This document shows, piece after piece, positions 36,601 through 49,634 of a stretch of DNA of 64,000 nt. Under the pieces are notes generated by a model. The model was not told the DNA's origin and made no database searches. It was given only the letters and a program-made list of their open reading frames with translations. Source of the stretch: Manis javanica (lineage: Eukaryota; Chordata; Mammalia; Pholidota; Manidae). Position 1 is the stretch's first letter. Each line of letters starts with the position of its first letter. The position numbers and the translations under genes are program-made. The stretch covers positions 31,949,738-32,013,737 of the forward strand of contig NC_133172.1 of assembly GCF_040802235.1 (NCBI RefSeq), written 5' to 3'.

Positions 36601-37640
36601 GGGGTCTCAGCATACTGAGAGTCTGTCTGGTCCTATAGGTCCAGACAGAAATCACCCTGTGATTTCAAATAAAACTAGGGGCTGGTGTTTCACCTCCTCC
36701 CTTAGCATGCCACTGTGTTTCCTGTAGCCCATGTGGGTAAGGTCTTCTGTTTAGTAAGCTTGATGAGAGTAACTCTCAAACCAGTTACTTCAAAGCAAGA
36801 CTCTCAATCTGAGGAAGTTAAAAAAATTCTGATGACCAGAACCTGCTCCTCAGAGATTATGATTTAATAGGTCTGTGTGGAGTGGTGGCTCTCACATCAT
36901 TTTAACAAAAATCATATACAGCACAGGTTGAAAGGTACTGCCTAAAGGATCTTTTAAAGCATGGTTAATTGTCCAAATCACTCAGCGAGCTCAGAACCCT
37001 CAGAGCTCACTGCTGTAGAGGGATTCCTAGTTGGGGAGCGTGATGAGGTGCTGGAAGTCCTCTAAGGTTATGCTCCAGATGGAATAGCTTTGCCTCATCA
37101 CTGAGTTTTCTGTAGTGATCCAAACCAGATCAAGTGAATGAAACAGCTGCAAGATAGTTATGTGGGCAACAGACATCATTTTAATGAAGTGACATTTGAC
37201 TCAGGCCTTGGGACACTATCATTTTTTGGATTAAAAGTAAAAATGCTTATTAAGGAATTTGAGATTATGTGCAACATTTTAAAAAAACTTGATCTTGTAC
37301 TATAAGTGTTTTTCTTCATTTTTGACAGGGAGGAGTTTTGGGTTTGTTTTTAAGCATGGAAGAGTATGTATATTGTTGGAGAGGTAAAGATGGAAGTGTA
37401 TTTGCACATTTAAATGGGAAGACAGTGTGCCTTCAATGTCCTCTATAAATTAGATTCAGACCACCTGCATTCATTTAGATTTGAATTCCCTTAATGGAAT
37501 ATTAGGTAAATAACATGCAATTTATGATCCAGAGATTTTTCTTAAATTTGAATTATGTTAAGTACAACATGAGTATATTCTCCTTGTGTAGGGAAAATGG
37601 AAATTCCTATGGGCAGGATACTCACCTGACCCTAAACTAC
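36601..37640. other. Intron 1, no gene recognised
   Basis: No exon, RNA gene or nameable repeat seen. Possible MIR- or DNA-element debris around 36840-36960 is too weak to call. Confidence 0.5.
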
Positions 37641-37936
37641 TTGATGATGTATTGGCCTTCTGCTAGGCTACTGCTTCCACACCCGTTGGCAATGAGCTAT
37701 TATTTACTGAGTCACTATATAAAGAGTTCTGGCCAGTGCTCTGGGTGGAGGCAGAGGCAGAGGTGGATTACAGACCTGCAGACTGTTGGATGCAGATGTG
37801 ATTCTAGTGCTTGCCGTACTGCCAGGAGAATAAAGCCAGGTATAAACCCTTTTACCCCAGAAACGTTCCATTGTCATTTATTGGTATCACTGAATTCATA
37901 GTGAACTTGCCTGGGGCTGAAACCCTCAGGAAAGAC
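37640..37936 (+). mobile_element. Solo LTR, + orientation
   Basis: About 300 bp with the LTR order of signals on the + strand: a TATA box (ctatataaagag near 37719), a G-rich stretch, AATAAA at 37830 and a 3' end running through ccattgtcatttattggtat and gcctggggctgaaaccctca. The ends are uncertain. It lies in the same direction as TENT4B, so it could offer a cryptic promoter or poly(A) site inside intron 1. The signals are seen; the function is inferred. Confidence 0.55.
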
Positions 37937-38194
37937 ACCTTGTGAAACTTAAAACATTACAGAAAGTCAGGAGTCTTACATGACCACCATTCTTAGTTTT
38001 TCCTTAGAGGTGGTGATTGTTTGCAGCATCCTGTAGATCTTCCTAGGACTTTTCCTACCAGCTGGACTGACCAAGGAAAATACATATTACTTTGTAACTT
38101 TTGCTTTTTTCCACATAATGTATCTTGGAAACTTTTTTTCTTGTCAGTTTAAGTGCTATGTAGAATTCAACTGCCTAGCTGTGTCATAATTTTT

Positions 38195-39671
38195 TTTTTG
38201 GTATCATTAATCTACAATTATATGAGGAACATTATGTTTACTAGACTCCCCCCTTCACCAAGTCCCCCCACATACCCCATTAGTCACTGTCCATTAGCAT
38301 AGTGAGATGCTGTAAAATCACTACTTGTCTTCTCTGTGTTGCACAGCCCTTCCCATGCCCCCCCGCCACATTATGCATGCTAATCGTAAGGCCTCCTTTC
38401 TTCTTCCCTCCCCTTCTCCCTCCCTTCCTACCCATCCTCCCCAGTCCCTTTCCCTTTGGTAACTGTTAGTCCTTTCTTGGGTTCTATGATTCTGTTTTGT
38501 TCCTTCAGTTTTTCCTTTGTTCTTATACTCCACAGATGAGTGGAATCATTTGGTACATGTCTTTCTCCACCTGGCTTATTTCACTAAGCATAATACCCTC
38601 TAGCTCCATCCATGTCGTTGCAAATGGTAGGATTTGTTTTCTTCTTATGGCTGAAGAGTATTCCATTGTGTATATGTACCACATCTTCTTTATCCATTCA
38701 TCTACTGATGGACACTTAGGTTGCTTCTATTTCTTGGCTATTGTAAATAGTGCTGCGATAAACATAGGGGTGCATCTGCCTTTTTCAAATTGGGCTGCTG
38801 CCTTCTTAGGGTAAATTCCTAGAAGTGGAATTCCTGGGTCAAATGGTATTTCTATTTTGAGCTTTTTGAGGAACCTCCATACTGCTTTCCACAATGGTTG
38901 AACTAATTTACATACCCACCAACAGTGTAGGAGGGTTCCCCTTTCTCCACAACCTTGCCAACATTTGTTGTTGTTTGTCTTTTGGATGGTGGCGATCCTT
39001 ACTAGTGTGAGGTGATATCTCATTGTGGTTTTAATTTGCATTTCTCTGATGACTAGCAATGTGGAGCATCTTTTCATGTCTGTTGGCCATCGAAATTTCT
39101 TCTTTGTAGAACTGTCTGTTCAGCTCCTCTGCCCATTTTTTAATTGGATTGTTCGCTTTTTGTTTGTGGAGGTGCGTTAGGTCTTTATATATTTTGAATG
39201 TCAACCCTTTATCTGATCTGTCATTTATGAATGATTTCTCCCATACTATAGGATGCCTTTTTGTTCTATTGATGGTGTCCTTTGCTGTACAGAAGCTTTT
39301 CAGAATGATATAGTTCCACTTGTTCATTTTTGCTTTTGTTTCCCTTGCCCGGGGAGATATGTTCCTGAAGAAGTCGCTCATGTTTATGTCCAAGAGATTT
39401 TTGCCTATGTTTTTTTCTAAGAGTTTTATGGTTTCATGGCTTACATTCAGGACTTTGATCCATTTCAAATTTACTTTTATGTATGGGGTTAGACAATGAT
39501 CCAGTTTTATTCTCTTACATGTAGCTGTCCAGTTTTGCCAACACCAGCTGTTGAAGAGGCTGTCATTTTGCCATTGTATGTCCATGGCTCTTTTATTGTA
39601 TATTAATTGACCATATATGTTTGGGTTAATGTCTGGAGACTCTATTCTGTTTCACTGGTCTGTGGCTCTGT
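38195..39671 (-). mobile_element. 5'-truncated young L1 (L1-C)
   Basis: About 1.48 kb of L1 3' end flanked by a perfect 19-bp duplication, tagctgtgtcataattttt, at 38176-38194 and 39672-39690. The 3' end has the standard gtagattaatgatacc-type motif (here gtagattaatgataccaaaa) and a short A tail. It interrupts an older minus-strand L1 relic (about 38100-39800). Confidence 0.95.
38545..39671 (-). pseudogene. L1-C ORF2 C-terminal fragment
   Basis: Covers the last third of ORF2: the segment starting [20 protein letters not shown] at 39585, the Cys motif [16 protein letters not shown], and the C-terminal tail. A frameshift near 39060 splits it, and a second break precedes the tail. No endonuclease or reverse transcriptase, so it is inert. 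Confidence 0.9.
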
Positions 39672-39799
39672 TAGCTGTGTCATAATTTTTAAAGCCATTT
39701 TCCTACCAATGAATACAGGGTTGTTTCCAGTATTTCATGTTCCAGTGCTGCAGTGAATATTCTTGTGCATCTCTGTGTGCATATGTGTTGTGATTGTAG

Positions 39800-40820
39800 A
39801 GGCAGGGGTGTTTGTTAAATGCTAAACTGTCCTTCAGCCAGGTTGTGCTGCAGAGATGATGGAGTTGAGGAGGGGCCTTGGAAGAATTTGTTGAACTTCT
39901 TTGAACTTGCAAATATTTGAGTGAAGACAAAATAGCACAGCATATGTCAGCTTTTTGTCTGTAGTTGTCCAAAATATAAGGAGCATTTTGGATTTGCCAT
40001 GAAGACCCTGCATGCTTGCATGCCCAGTGCCAGTGTTCCTGGTGCTGACTTGGAAACACTTTATAAGAAATGCTGAATCAGGTCAGTGATGTGAATATGA
40101 TTAACAGATAATGGTAACCAAAAGACTGTGTCAAAACAGCATGAAATATCAAGAGAATTTGATGCCTTCTGCATTTTCTTTGGTGCCTGCCTTTTGTAAT
40201 AGTGTTAAAGTCTTATGGTTGTAGATTTAATAGTTTTCTTGTATATTTGATCAATTTGACAGTAAAATAACAACAAACATGCCATTTCAAAGAAGTGCTT
40301 CATTATAAAATATTAACCATTAGTTTCCATACACTGTTATTTGTGTCTTTGTTAAAGATCCGTTTTTAAAAATCATTTTCATCAGTGTGAAAAGTCTTCA
40401 TGCTTCCTCTAGTTTACATTTTGCCTGGTCTTTTCCATGTATTTACATAGTCTACAAATGCAGATTTTTTGGGGGATGGGGTAAAGATATTTTCCTATAT
40501 GAATATACCAAGGCTTATTGGAACACTCCCATATCATTAGGCATCTAAGTTGCTTTTATTTCCTATGGTGAATAAAGCTCTAGAAGCATACTTAAACTAA
40601 ATGTTGCTTGCTTTTTGCTGGTTTCCCCATTTGTTTTCCTTAAAATAAGATTGTTATGTTTCTTATTATACATGGCCTAAAAGATTGTGAGGGTTAACAG
40701 TGACTGAGGGAAACTCAGCACACTTCTGAAGGCTCTCTTCTCCCCCAAGTAGATTAGGTTTTATCATCTTATTTTTGTCTTGGTATAGTGGTAGTGAGAT
40801 TTTTGTCCCTTGGGTTTATT
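39800..40820. other. Intron 1, no gene recognised
   Basis: AT-rich. Possible old L1 3' debris about 40380-40600. No gene. Confidence 0.5.
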
Positions 40821-40822
40821 TT

Positions 40823-40823
<1 letters not shown>

Positions 40824-40900
<77 letters not shown>

Positions 40901-40911
40901 TGTGTGTGTGT
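40824..40911. repeat. Long (GT)n microsatellite
   Basis: About 88 bp of GT dinucleotides with one TATG interruption near 40893. It is long enough to be highly length-polymorphic and Z-DNA-prone. Confidence 0.97.
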
Positions 40912-40919
40912 TTGGAGGT

Positions 40920-41730
40920 ATGCGTAAATGTGTTAGTTGTATTGTCATTCTACTTTGAAGTTTCACTGTATGTTTGTGTTTTAATTTTTCTTATGCTTAT
41001 CACTTTCTTATCAGAAAGTGAGGTAATAGTGAACTTGGCACCATGTAACCAGAACATTGTTTGTCCTTGGCCAGAAGATCATGTGAGCAGGAATGAGTTA
41101 AGGGAGGGATTCAGCAAATTTCAGAAATGGATGATTGTGTTGTCCAATGGTGAATGCCGAAGAGTTTTTCAGATCTATGTGACTTTCCATAAAATGAGAC
41201 AAGGCTCCCTGAATAATGGTAAGTTTAAGGATGTGTAATATGTGCTCATTGGTAAGAAGTTAATGGCGAAAAGGTTTTTTTTTTTTTTTTCTACCTTCCA
41301 TGGGTGCTTGAAGGTTATCCTGTGAAACCAGCAGTGTCCAGGAGAGAATTAAGATGGGCAGGTGCAGATTCATGGACTAGTGACATGTGGAGAAGCTAGT
41401 TAGTCTCTAGGATTAGGAAAAGCTCTGAACGCCTTAGGTAAGTGGCGACCTGGGATCTCTAGGCCCCGTTCTGGTCCTAATATAATGTGTTGTGCAAGTT
41501 TTGTCAGTATTTTAGAAAGGGTAACAGTTTGACTTGGTCCGTGTGCTAATTAAAACGGCAAGTTGTTTTGTTTTGGGTGTGTATGTCATTCATTACCTGA
41601 ATGTACAATACTTCTTTTTATTGACTTACACACTCTCCTATTCCTCTTATTTTGCTTTGTGGTAGCACACCAGTTACGGCAGACCTTTTTTAGGGCTGCA
41701 ACAGCAGCTTGTCCTTTTCCTCTCTACCTG
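40920..41730. other. Intron 1, no gene recognised
   Basis: A T run at 41276-41291 may mark a small retroposed insertion. A modest open frame (about 40920-41238) has no recognisable product. Confidence 0.5.
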
Positions 41731-41734
41731 CCAC

Positions 41735-42265
41735 CCTTTAAATAACAGCTTCATTGAGATATAATTTGCCCAGCTGTATAATTCACTCACTTAAAGGGTG
41801 CAGTTCCAGTGGTTTTTGGATACTCCCAAAATTGTTCAGCCTTCACCAGAATAAGCTGTAGAACATTTTCATCACCCTGAAAGGAAACCTTATATCCTTT
41901 AGCAGTTACTTTCCATCTTCCGCCCAAACTCCCCAACCCTAGGCAATCAGCAGTTTACTTTCTGTCTATGAATTTGCCTGTTCGGATGTTTTATATAAAT
42001 GGAGTCATACAATATGGGGCCTTTTGCATCTGGCTTCTTTCACTTAGCGTTATGTGTTCATGGTTCATCCATGTTGTAGCATGTATCAGTGCTTCATTCC
42101 TTTATGTGGCCAAATAACATGGTGTTGTATGGATACACCACATTTTGTTTATCCACTCATCAGTTGAGTTCCCACTTTTTGGCTACTGTGAGTAATGCTC
42201 TTATAAACATTTTTGTGTTGGCATAAATTTTCAGTCCTCTTGGGGAGATACCCAGGAGTGTTCCT
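41735..42265 (-). mobile_element. Old L1 3' fragment
   Basis: Minus-strand L1 phrases: cagcttcattgagatataat, gaacattttcatcaccctga, ggttcatccatgttgtagca. Confidence 0.75.
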
Positions 42266-42879
42266 CCTTTTTGTTCTCAGTGTCATTTTGAGTCTGGAGA
42301 GGTGCTTTTCCATCTCCTATACTTACATGGAAATAGTATTTTGGCTAAAAAAAAGAAAAAAAGACCTAGTCTTACGTATATGTGTGTGGAAGGGGGGAGG
42401 ATAAATGGCTGTAGGATCATTTCCATCCTGACCTTATTTGTACAGTCCTGGTAGAAATGGCAAAGTAGTGAGTTTTAAATTGCAGGTGCCTCCAAGTTCC
42501 TGGTTTGTTTAGGAATTTTTGTATTTTATTAATGACAAGTTCTAAGTTGCTTGCAGTAAGTAGTTATGTATTGCTAGTTTGATGTAAACCTACTTGTACG
42601 TTGGTAGAAGTGCTACAGTTTTTACATTAATTCTAGTGGAAACTAATGTTTATTTAATTTGAAATTTTGAAGGCAAGCAAATATTGCAGGTCCAGTTATG
42701 TTCTCAGAATGAGAGAATGCTGATTGACAATTCTGATTGCTTGTTGCTGGCATCTTAGATCTATGAGGACAGAATGGGGAAGTGGAAGGTACTCTCAATG
42801 GTAAGTTGGGAGACATGGCCTGTGCCAGGTCGGCTGTCTGCTCGAAGGCTAAAGAAAGTTGTAATTACTCATTATGTAA

Positions 42880-43260
42880 ATTTATGATACTTAGTCATTT
42901 CAAATTTTTGTAAACTATTTCAAACATGTGGAGAGGACTTAGAGTAATAGAATGAACTCCTGAGTATCATCTACCACCTGGATATGAAAAATCTGACTTT
43001 TTTCTTTTTCTCCCCTTTCGCCCTCCTTCTCTCTTTCCTTCCTTTAAAAAAATTTTTTTTTTAATTTAGGGAATACAGCTTTTCAGTTACACTTGAACAT
43101 CCTTTTGTACAACTTCCACTTACCTCTGTTCCCAGAGGTAACTACTCTTGCAAGGTAGATGTATATCCTTTCTATCCATGTTTTTATGCTCCTATCTATG
43201 TTTACATCCATAGCAATATATATTGTTGATTTCAGTATTTTTAAACATTACATAAATGGT
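42880..43260 (-). mobile_element. Old L1 3'UTR-type relic
   Basis: Diverged phrases of the ancient L1 3'UTR kind (tttcaaacatgtggagagga, ccagaggtaactactcttgc). Weakly supported. Confidence 0.45.
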
Positions 43261-43339
43261 TTAGTTTTTTAATTCTCTGTAGCAGTGTTTCTTAAATTAG
43301 GATCTTCAGAAAATATTTTTGGCAGATATCCAATATTAC

Positions 43340-44225
43340 CTTAAGATTTTCTTATTGTGATAAAATACACATAAAATTTACCATCTTAACCATTGTTACG
43401 TATACAATTCATTGCCATTAAGTACATTCACATTATTTTTCAACTTTCACCACTATCCATTTACAGAACTTTTGCATCATCTCAAATAGAAACTCTATAC
43501 CCATTAAACAATTCTTCCCTGTACTCCCTGCCTCCCACCCCACCCTACCCTCAGCTCCTGGCAACTAACCTCTGTACTACTTTCTGTATGAAAATGCCTA
43601 TTCTAGGTACCTCCTGTAAGTGGAATCATGCAATTTTTGTCCTTTTGTGCCTGGCTTATTATTTCACTTAGCATAATGTTTTTAAGGTTCAGCCATGTTA
43701 TAGCAGGTATCAGAATGTCCTTCCTTTTTAAGGCTAATATTCCACTTTTTGGCTATACCACATTTTGTTTATCCGTTCATCTACTGATGGATGTTTGGGT
43801 TGTTTCCACCTTTTGGCTCTTGTGAACAATGCTACAAATATTGATGTATAACTGGGTTTCTGCTTTCAATTCTTTAGGATTTATACTAGGAATAGAATTT
43901 CTAGATCATATGGTAATTCTATGTTTAACTTTTTGAGGAATTGACAAATTGTTTTCACCACAACTAAACCACTTTATATTCCCTCCAGCAGTGCAGGAGG
44001 GTTCTTGTTTCTCCACATTCTCACCAACACTTGTCATGTTTATTGTTTTTTAATTTTTTATGATAGCCATCCTAATGAGTTGAAGTAGTACCTTGTGGTT
44101 TTGATTTGCATTACTCTAATGACTAATGATGTTGGGTATCTTTTCATGTGCTTGTTGGTCATCTGTATATCTTCTTTGAAGAAATGTCTATTGAAGTCAT
44201 TCCCCAGCACTGTTTGCTGAAAAGA
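43340..44225 (-). mobile_element. Old L1 3' end fragment
   Basis: Minus-strand L1 from 3'UTR (ttgtgataaaatacacataa) to the ORF2 end (ctccagcagtgcaggagggt, cctaatgagttgaagtagta), followed by a jump to another ORF2 part (cagcactgtttgctgaaaag). No intact frame. Confidence 0.78.
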
Positions 44226-44705
44226 CTGTTCTTTCCCCATTGACTTGGCACCATAGCTTAAGTTACTTTTATTATGATGTAAGAATGTACAGAAGTATAA
44301 ATTTCTAATGCTTAAAATATTATAAAAATAAATCATTAACAAATGAAATACCAATAAAATGACAAACCCAATAGATTAAAATTAGTTTTATGGGGCAGAT
44401 GATGTTTTATTCAAATCATATTGCTACTCTTAGTGTGGATATACCATTGCGTGCTAGTTGCTGGGAATGCTTTATTACCTTGCCATGGGCTGGCTCAGTT
44501 ATCGCACCACTTTTTTCTCTTCTGAAAGCTGTAAAACTTTGCAAGGGTGCCCTTTGACCTCTACTTGGCATATATGTGTTATGTATTCTTGACTGTTAGT
44601 ACAGACCAATTCAGATCCTATTGTTTGGCCTAAGCCTGAGGGTAAACACAACAGTACACACGGGCAGGGAAATCCCTGGGCAACTCTATGTTTCCAGGGA
44701 AGCAT
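44226..44705. other. Insert-like block between L1 pieces
   Basis: About 480 bp lying between pieces of old L1 that I cannot assign. A minus-strand frame of 82 codons (44747-44499) has no recognisable family. Confidence 0.45.
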
Positions 44706-44990
44706 CTGGATGTTGGGAATAATGCTGTTATGAACATGAGTATACAAGTATCTGTTTGAGGCCCTGCTTTCAATTCTTTTGGCTTTATACCCAGAAGTGA
44801 AATTGCTGGATCATATAGTGAATCTATATCTAACTCTTTGAGGAACCACCATATTGTTTTTTGCAGCAGCTGCACCATTTTATATTTCCACCAGCAATGC
44901 ACAAGTAATACAAGTTCCAATTTCTTCACATCCTTGTCCATACCTATTTTCTGTTTTTTTTTTTCATAGGAACCATCCTGATAGCTACTT
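44706..44990 (-). mobile_element. Old L1 3' end fragment
   Basis: Contains gttgggaataatgctgttat, atacccagaagtgaaattgc and tccaccagcaatgcac: a separate L1 ORF2-end copy in minus orientation. Confidence 0.7.
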
Positions 44991-45323
44991 TTAAAATGTA
45001 TTTTAAGCTTTAATGTCAACTTAGTTTTAAAGTATAGCTAGGAACTTAGGAGTTAACACTAAGTTTTTTTTGGTATCAGTAATAAGTATGACCTTAGTTG
45101 GCCCTTTGATATGAACTGGGATGAGACCACAGAAGATGTTGAGAAGACAGTTTTACTGTAGTACTTCTAAAAGCTACCTCTAATTATGTAGATTTCTTTA
45201 CCACCCCCAACCCTCACCCCAGCAAGTGACATATAAGGCAGTGCCTGGAAATACATGGTGTAGCTTAGTAGACTTGATCTGTCAAGTTACTCTTGGATGT
45301 CTTATGAAGCCTACCTATAGATG

Positions 45324-45643
45324 AGGAGTCAGCAAACATTTTTTGTGAAGACAAGTAAATGTTTTAAACTTTGTTGGTTTTAAGGTGTCTGTACTCAGCT
45401 CTGCTGTTGTAATACATGAAAGCAGTCACTGACAGTATGTAAGTGATGAACATGGTTACATTCCAGTAAAACTGTATTATGTACACTGTAATTTGACTTT
45501 TGTGTAACTTACACCCATCCCAAACTATTCTACTTCTTTTGATTTCAACCGTTTAAAAATGTAAAAACATTTCTACTTTTGGGCTGTACAAAAATAGGAA
45601 GAAGGCTGAGTTTGGCCTGTCAGAGTGGTTTGTTGACCTCTGG
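45324..45643. mobile_element. hAT-type DNA transposon, MER1/Charlie-like
   Basis: A 320-bp element flanked by a perfect 8-bp duplication, tatagatg, at 45316-45323 and 45644-45651, the size made by hAT transposases. Ends are near-inverted (aggagtcagcaaac and gtttgttgacctctg). The interior has the familiar actcagctctgctgttgtaa and ttccagtaaaactgtatt blocks. It carries no transposase. The 8-bp duplication is seen; the subfamily name is from memory. Confidence 0.85.
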
Positions 45644-46094
45644 TATAGATGAATTAGTAAATATTAGAGGTGGTATGGAACCCGTGTGATACTTGGGTTA
45701 TTTGTGGAAGTACTTTGGAGTTAGCTTTTTGGCCCAGACAAAAGGCCAAAGGCTTAGGGGAGCCAGGCTGCTGGAGAGGAGTAGTAAGCTCCGAGTAGTA
45801 GATTTGGAATCTCGGATGGGATGTGTTTCAGGTAATGAGAATTCAGTGATTGAACCCACATCAGCCCAAGGCTTCGCACATCATTGCCTTCCCTAAGTGT
45901 TTGTGGGAATGTAGATAGTGAGGAGGGGAGGTGACTGGTGGCTGCCATAAGTGACTACTGATTTGTGGACTGGAAGTGACTCGTCATACCCTCGCCTTGC
46001 CCTTGTGCATGTGTGAGCTCATGAAACCAAAGGCAGCTGAAGCCTGAAGTTATTAGGATTGTAAAGTGTACCAACTGCCACGGTGGGCTGGGGC

Positions 46095-46240
46095 TTTTAC
46101 ACAGCTTCCAGATGGGCACTAATATCTGCTTTGTAGATGTAGGCACTGAGACTAAGGGAAGTTGGTAATTTTTGAAAGGTCACTCAGCTGGAAAAGTCTT
46201 AGCTGGGATTTCAAAGTAATTTTACCCCTATGATGCTAAT
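46095..46240 (+). mobile_element. MIR fragment
   Basis: Diverged MIR 3' half: gtaggcactgagactaaggg, gaaaggtcactcagctgg. Confidence 0.55.
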
Positions 46241-46264
46241 GGTTGGGGTGTTCAAGTGAGATGT

Positions 46265-46430
46265 GTTTTTCAGATTTGGTTCTGCTGTTGATTTTCTGTG
46301 TGATCATAGGGAAATTATTCCCTGTTAAAAATTTTCTTTTAGATAGAAAGTAACTTTTACCTAACCTGCCTCACAGAATTATTGTAGCTGATTGAACTAG
46401 GAAGTAGGTAAGAGCTCTTTCAAAAATACG
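46265..46430 (-). mobile_element. MIR fragment, reverse
   Basis: Reverse MIR phrases: gttgattttctgtgtgatca, taacctgcctcacagaatta, ttgtagctgattgaact. Confidence 0.55.
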
Positions 46431-47230
46431 AAGTACCATACAGAAGGGGGATGCGCTATCAAGGTGAGGCCTCCTCCAAAGTGCACTTTGGTCCCATCAT
46501 TGTAGCTCTCAAAGCCAAGACAGAACTGGGAACCTGATTCTTTGGAGAAACCTGTAAGCTTTTGGTGAGTTTACTTTCATTTAATGCCCATATTAAGTGG
46601 AATAGAAGTTTAAAGAGAGAAGGGGCAGAAATGACATAGAATGACATGGCATGAGCTGATAGCAAAGGGGCAGAGCCCATATTCAGATCCCAGACTGCTC
46701 TGAATGATCCTGGACAGCTGCTAGTATGCACCTGATGGCCTAGAGGTATGAAAGCAATGGGAAGGCTTTAAATTATATCTGGTACAGTAATGGAGCATAT
46801 TTTTATTCTTTAAGTTTATTATTTAAGAGAGGAAACTCTGATAATACTTACATATTTCATCTGTTGGTGAAGACTAGATTAGGCATTATTTTATTATCAT
46901 TACAGGGCCTCTTTAAAATTATCAGTGTTCACAGTATCTTCCAAAAGATGTATATGTATATATATTTTTAAATTTTATAGGCTATTAGATCTCTTATTTT
47001 GTCCATATGTCTTAAAAACTTTAAATTGTCTTCAGGGAGTCAAGCAAGATACATTTAGTTAGAGTCTTTAGAAAGTTGATGAGTAAGCATTATTGTGTTA
47101 AAATGCTGTATGGCCCAGTATAGACATATTAGAAGTACTCTTGAAACAGTAATCACCTGAGGGGTTCACTTTGGAATAGAAGAAATAGTGTAGAAGTGTT
47201 ACGGAAAATACTGAAAAAAGCCTGGATGGA
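46431..47230. other. Intron 1, no gene recognised
   Basis: No exon or nameable repeat. Mostly AT-rich. Confidence 0.5.
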
Positions 47231-47234
47231 AAAA

Positions 47235-47625
47235 ACTAAGTGGCACTCGGAGGTCTTGGAGTGTTGAGGCTTTATTTCACACCAGCGGGCTCAGAGGGGA
47301 GTAATCTCCTAAAAAGTCTGAGCCCCAAACAAAGGAAAAGGGAGCAATTTATACCTTTCTGCTTCCTTATCTGTAACATTCCTACGTGCACAGCAAGTGA
47401 GCAGGCAAGGGGTGGGGGAGTTTAGGGAGCGAACCTTGGGACCTGGTGCTCGGCAGCACCGGAAACCAAAGGAGTGTTTTTTTTGTTTAGGTTGAGGAGG
47501 GGGGCGAGGCAGAGGGGAGCCACCTCATAAATTACTGTCCTTGTAGTGTTTATGTTGAGGAGGGAGGGGTGCAAGACAGAGTGGAGCCACCCGCTAGGTT
47601 GCTGTCCTTGTAAATTTTCTTTATC
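47235..47625 (-). mobile_element. Solo LTR, class-II-like, reverse orientation
   Basis: GC-richer block in AT-rich DNA. On the minus strand it reads gccccaaacaaaggaaaagg-complement, then a gtgtgaaataaagcctcaac polyadenylation region near 47272, as expected for an LTR R/U5. Two tandem-like units with gttgaggagg and gagccacc recur at about 47490-47535 and 47552-47592. Ends and target duplication are not certain, and no internal ERV sequence adjoins it. Confidence 0.65.
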
Positions 47626-47639
47626 AGAAGAACTTCATA

Positions 47640-49630
47640 GCATATTGCAGATAGATGTGATTATTAATAATTGATCTAGATTTTAAGAGAAGTTAGTTTA
47701 GTAAGTCAGAGATAGTGTTTAACATAAGTTTGGGCTGAGAGATTTAACATGATGAAACAGTATAGAGTCCAAAAAGTTTTTATGATCAATGTTTTAAATT
47801 TTATGCACATCCAAATAATTTTATTCCTGTCATAGGCTGACTCAATGAAAGTATCAGATGTATTGTTTTTGTTTTGTTTGCTATTTATTGGGTTAAGAAA
47901 GTTACATAATTGGGAATATAGGTGGGAAAAATGATTTATTAGGGTAGTGGGTTTCTGTTTCACTTAAACATTGTTACTGTAATATTAGTGGCTTGTTTGT
48001 GAAATTTGTTCAGAGGGAAGACACATATTAAGAGTTGTAGCTTTTACTTTAATCATCATCATTATTGTCATCCTTGTGATCATAAAAGAAAGAAGCTACC
48101 ATGTTGGTTTATTCTGGCAAAAAAAATGTAACAGGTGTTTTTATTAAGGGAAGCCTTAAATGAAGTTTGTTAAAAAGAGTACAACTTTAATAAACTAGGA
48201 ATATGAAGACACCCACCTCCACAACCTGATAAAGGGTTACACTTTCAAACTAATACACAATATTATGTGAAACACTGGAAATGCTTCCTGTTAAATCAGG
48301 AGCAACACACTTATTATTTTGGGCCTTTCTTGGTGATTCTAGCCTGTGCTTTAGGGCTAGAAAATTGTCTGGTTGGTTATAAAATAAACATATTAAAGTC
48401 ATTAACTTTTCCACATAACAGAAAATACAGTTAAAAAAAGGAAAAAAGATTTCACTTATTGGAGCATCAAAACCCCCAAAATAATTTAAGTCAGAAATGT
48501 GAAGAAAATAAAAAACATTACAGTGGGTGGGATAAAATATTTGAAAATGTTAGGTCAATTCATTAATTTGTTAATTAATGTAATTAAAATAAAAATCCCA
48601 GTGAATTTTTTCTGAGGAGTGACTTGTTAAAGTGATTTTAAAGAGCAGCTGGAAGAATAAACTGGCAAGAATGGCCAAGAACATTTTGAAAACTAAAGAT
48701 GAGTTTGGGTGGGGGTTGGTTTTGTACTATTGACTGTTTATAGATTTATACAAGAACTTTAAAAGGTAATCTGAGTCCTAGAATACACAGAAATAGCAGT
48801 AGATCTGGAAAGAAAAGCTAAGATCTGACTCAACTCTGTATAAGTTTAATATGTAGTCAAAGGCTTTGTGCGTAAATCAGGATTTTTTTCAAGAACAAGG
48901 GAAAGAAAATCAATTATCTTGGTTTAATCAAAAACTGAACAGAAGTGTCTATTTTGTTAAGAACCTGGGGTACCCTTGGGGTGATAGGTGCTTTAGTGAC
49001 TTCAAAGAAAGCTCATGTACCCTGTCTCTCCCTGACTGCTTCTTTCTCTGGGATGGCTCCATTCTCTCCTATTGCTGAGGCGCCTCCTTTCTGCAGCTAG
49101 AGAAAAAGGGGGTGTGGTTGTTGATGCATGCAGGCTTCTATTTTTACAGTTTGAGGTCAAAGAAGAAAATGACCTTCGTTAGTGTCAGTACATAAAGTCC
49201 TAAGGAAGGATACCATGTGAAGTGCTGGGGTCACATGCCCATACCTGGATCATGACCATGGTATGTATGCTGCACTAACAGGGTCATCCATGGCTGCTCC
49301 TATCCAGAACTCCAGCTGGCTGTGCTGTGCAACCTCACCAGAATCACACAGAATAGTAGGTAGAGAGAATGTTCCCCAAGAGAAAGTGGGTGGCGTGGTA
49401 GAATTACTTGAGGAAGCAAGGGGCAGGCCATTGGGCAGACTGGAGCAGCAAGTGCATAATCAGTCATTGAGAAAAGAATGAAGTATTCAATAAAGGATGC
49501 TGGATACTTCATTAAGTATTTGAAAAAAAGTTATATCCCTACCTTTTACCATATTCAGTTAAATTCCTAAATGAATAAATGATAGTTAAATAGGAAAAAA
49601 AATTAACTGGAAGAAATATAGTCAGATTTT
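47640..49630. other. Intron 1, no gene recognised
   Basis: Two kilobases without an exon or a clear repeat. About 49080-49480 is richer in GC and might be an old DNA transposon or LTR relic, but I cannot name it. Confidence 0.5.
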
Positions 49631-49634
49631 TAAA

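Noticed and set aside
40810..41238. 142-codon open frame downstream of the GT repeat
   Set aside because: The N-terminal half is translated GT repeat (Cys-Val runs). The rest has no recognised family and no supporting splice or start context.
44499..44747. Possible small retroviral gene between old L1 pieces
   Set aside because: The short frame has no recognisable motif and sits in an unassigned block between L1 fragments.
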